Positions 6,508-7,285 of a stretch of 7,285 bases of DNA are shown piece by piece. The stretch is taken from the NCBI GenBank assembly GCA_001643535.1, contig LXTG01000097.1, forward strand, positions 1-7,285. The letters run 5' to 3'. Every line of letters starts with the position of its first letter. The stretch's first letter is position 1. The notes under the pieces are model-generated. The model was not told the DNA's origin, did no database searches, and worked only from the letters and a program-made list of their open reading frames with translations. This DNA is from a candidate division NC10 bacterium SPGG6. Its GTDB lineage: Bacteria > Methylomirabilota > Methylomirabilia > Methylomirabilales > CSP1-5. A program made the translations under genes and the position numbers.

Positions 6508-6696
6508 CTACTTAATGAGCTGCACCCCACAATCACTGCAATATTTGTTCCTTTGCCGCCGGTTCTTCGCATGTTCTTCGTCGCTGCATTTCCCGACGAC
6601 AAGGCTCGCATTTACCACCTTGCCACACTCAATGCAGTAACGGACGGGCGGGTTCGTGCGCCCGTGATTCAGGTTTGGACATCTTTCTCGTTGCAC
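6508..6696 (-). CDS. Small zinc-ribbon-like Cys/His-rich protein of unknown function
   Basis: The 62-residue protein has regularly placed metal ligands: Cys6 (RCPNLNH, with His11), Cys21-x2-Cys24 (YCIECG), Cys37 (KCSDEEH, with His42) and Cys53-x2-Cys56 (YCSDCG). Two CxxCG knuckles, each preceded by a Cys/His pair, suggest two small zinc-binding modules. The middle is strongly basic (HAKNRRQRNK), which would suit nucleic-acid contact, though this is only inference. The GTG start at 6696 is preceded by GAGGAG eight bases upstream, a good ribosome-binding site, and this makes it a real gene despite its size. It precedes the desaturase on the same strand. I do not recognise a named family. Confidence 0.75.
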   Translation of the reverse strand: MQRERCPNLNHGRTNPPVRYCIECGKVVNASLVVGKCSDEEHAKNRRQRNKYCSDCGVQLIK

Positions 6697-6723
6697 TGCG
6701 GTTGCTCCTCTCGCACTGACCCC

Positions 6724-6850
6724 TCAGAATGTCTCCATGGCTCCTTGAAGCTGCTGCAGATCGAGCACCTCCAACACAAAGTTCCTACGTCTATGCTTGT
6801 CCTCGAGGACCTTGAGGTCAACCCACGCGCTGGCCTCGGTGAAGAGCCCT
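6724..6850 (-). pseudogene. Probable remnant of a RelA/SpoT-type ACT domain
   Basis: The - strand between rplQ and the small Cys/His-rich gene holds an open stretch ending at TGA (6724-6726), reading LFTEASAWVDLKVLEDK followed by HRRRNFVLEVLDLQQLQGAM and then ETF. The order 'EDK...F.LEV.DL.QLQ.AM' resembles the C-terminal ACT domain of RelA/SpoT (p)ppGpp enzymes, but the usual last segment (…GV…V.R) is missing. There is no in-frame ATG or GTG before it, so it is not a complete gene. It may be a decayed fragment. The rest of the 6697-6890 gap shows a GGGGTTCCCC palindrome (6869-6878) and no clear rplQ terminator. Confidence 0.35.
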
Positions 6851-6890
6851 GGTGCCTCCCCCGGCGCTGGGGTTCCCCTATCGTGCAGGG

Positions 6891-7285
6891 CTAACCGGAA
6901 GCAGCCTGCTTCTCCTTCTTTTTTTCTTTCCTTCCATGCTTGGCCGCCCCCACAGGGCCCACTTCGGTGGCCACCAGCTCGACCGCGGCCAGCGGCGCCC
7001 CATCCCCCACTCGATATTCGAGTTTGGTAATCCGGGTGTATCCCCCGTTCCGCCCCTGGTACCTCTCCCCGATGGTCTCAAAGAGCTTCTTCAAGACCCG
7101 CTCATCCTGGATAACCTCTGCCGCCTGCCGGCGGGCGTGAAGATCTTGACGCTTGGCCAGCGTGATCATCCGTTCCGCGATCTTCCGAAGCTCCTTGGCC
7201 TTGGCGGCGGTCGTGATGATCTTCTCGTAGAGGAGCAAAGAAGTCGTCAGGTTGCGCAGGAGGGCCTCCCGGTGGCTTGAGGTTC
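6891..7285 (-). CDS. rplQ: 50S ribosomal protein L17 (bL17), 5' truncated by window edge
   Basis: bL17 is a large-subunit protein near the peptide exit region, normally about 115-130 residues. The frame is open to the window edge, giving TSSHREALLRNLTTSLLLYE as the first visible residues. That matches the conserved L17 N-terminal region, so only about 13 residues are missing. Further conserved stretches are AKELRKIAERMITLAKR, DLHARRQA, KKLFETIGERYQGRNGGYTRI and the C-terminal beta strand APLAAVELV, followed by a lysine-rich tail. The internal ATG at 7238 is not the true start. In most bacteria rplQ closes the rpsM-rpsK-rpsD-rpoA-rplQ operon, so rpoA is expected just beyond the right edge. Confidence 0.96.
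   Translation of the reverse strand, partial: TSSHREALLRNLTTSLLLYEKIITTAAKAKELRKIAERMITLAKRQDLHARRQAAEVIQDERVLKKLFETIGERYQGRNGGYTRITKLEYRVGDGAPLAAVELVATEVGPVGAAKHGRKEKKKEKQAASG

Noticed and set aside
1..7285. CRISPR array, transposase or phage genes
   Set aside because: No repeat-spacer pattern, no transposase or phage protein motifs in any frame; the only repeat array is the heptamer hairpin at 1903-1997.

Overview
The window is GC-rich bacterial DNA, probably an environmental or metagenomic contig because genes are cut at both edges. Its backbone is core translation and transcription genes. No phylum marker can be read with certainty. The G+C bias, the EF-G-like protein, the small Cys/His-rich protein and a selenoprotein would fit an uncultured Methylomirabilota/Rokubacteria-like or deltaproteobacteria-like lineage, but this is only a guess.

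Layout from left to right. (1) Bases 1 to about 200 hold the end of a membrane-protein gene on the + strand (CcdA/DsbD-like). It runs abruptly into the antisense of a YlxR-L7Ae gene, so a breakpoint lies at about 190-210. (2) On the - strand, rimP, nusA and ylxR form the classic operon. nusA and ylxR overlap by 4 bp, and infB, normally next, is cut off by the breakpoint. A structured 114-base spacer of heptamer repeats separates rimP from nusA. A good sigma70-type promoter and a perfect 24-bp palindrome precede rimP. (3) An EF-G-like translational GTPase gene (-) lies upstream of that operon. (4) A short gene on the + strand (4882-5346) encodes an OsmC-family protein whose catalytic cysteine codon is an in-frame TGA. 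A hairpin with bacterial SECIS geometry follows, so it reads as a selenoprotein. Ordinary gene calling would split it into two small genes. (5) Convergent to it, on the - strand, are a membrane fatty-acid desaturase, a 62-residue Cys/His-rich protein, a probable remnant of a RelA-type ACT domain, and the 5'-truncated rplQ gene at the right edge.

Functionally, rimP-nusA-ylxR supports 30S maturation, transcription elongation/termination and RNA binding. rplQ belongs to the 50S subunit. The OsmC-like selenoprotein is predicted to reduce organic hydroperoxides through a Sec/Cys pair (Sec65, Cys133). The desaturase adjusts membrane lipid unsaturation. The main discovery is the OsmC-like selenoprotein with its SECIS. 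The palindromic rimP leader, the heptamer hairpin in the operon and the left-edge breakpoint are also worth checking.
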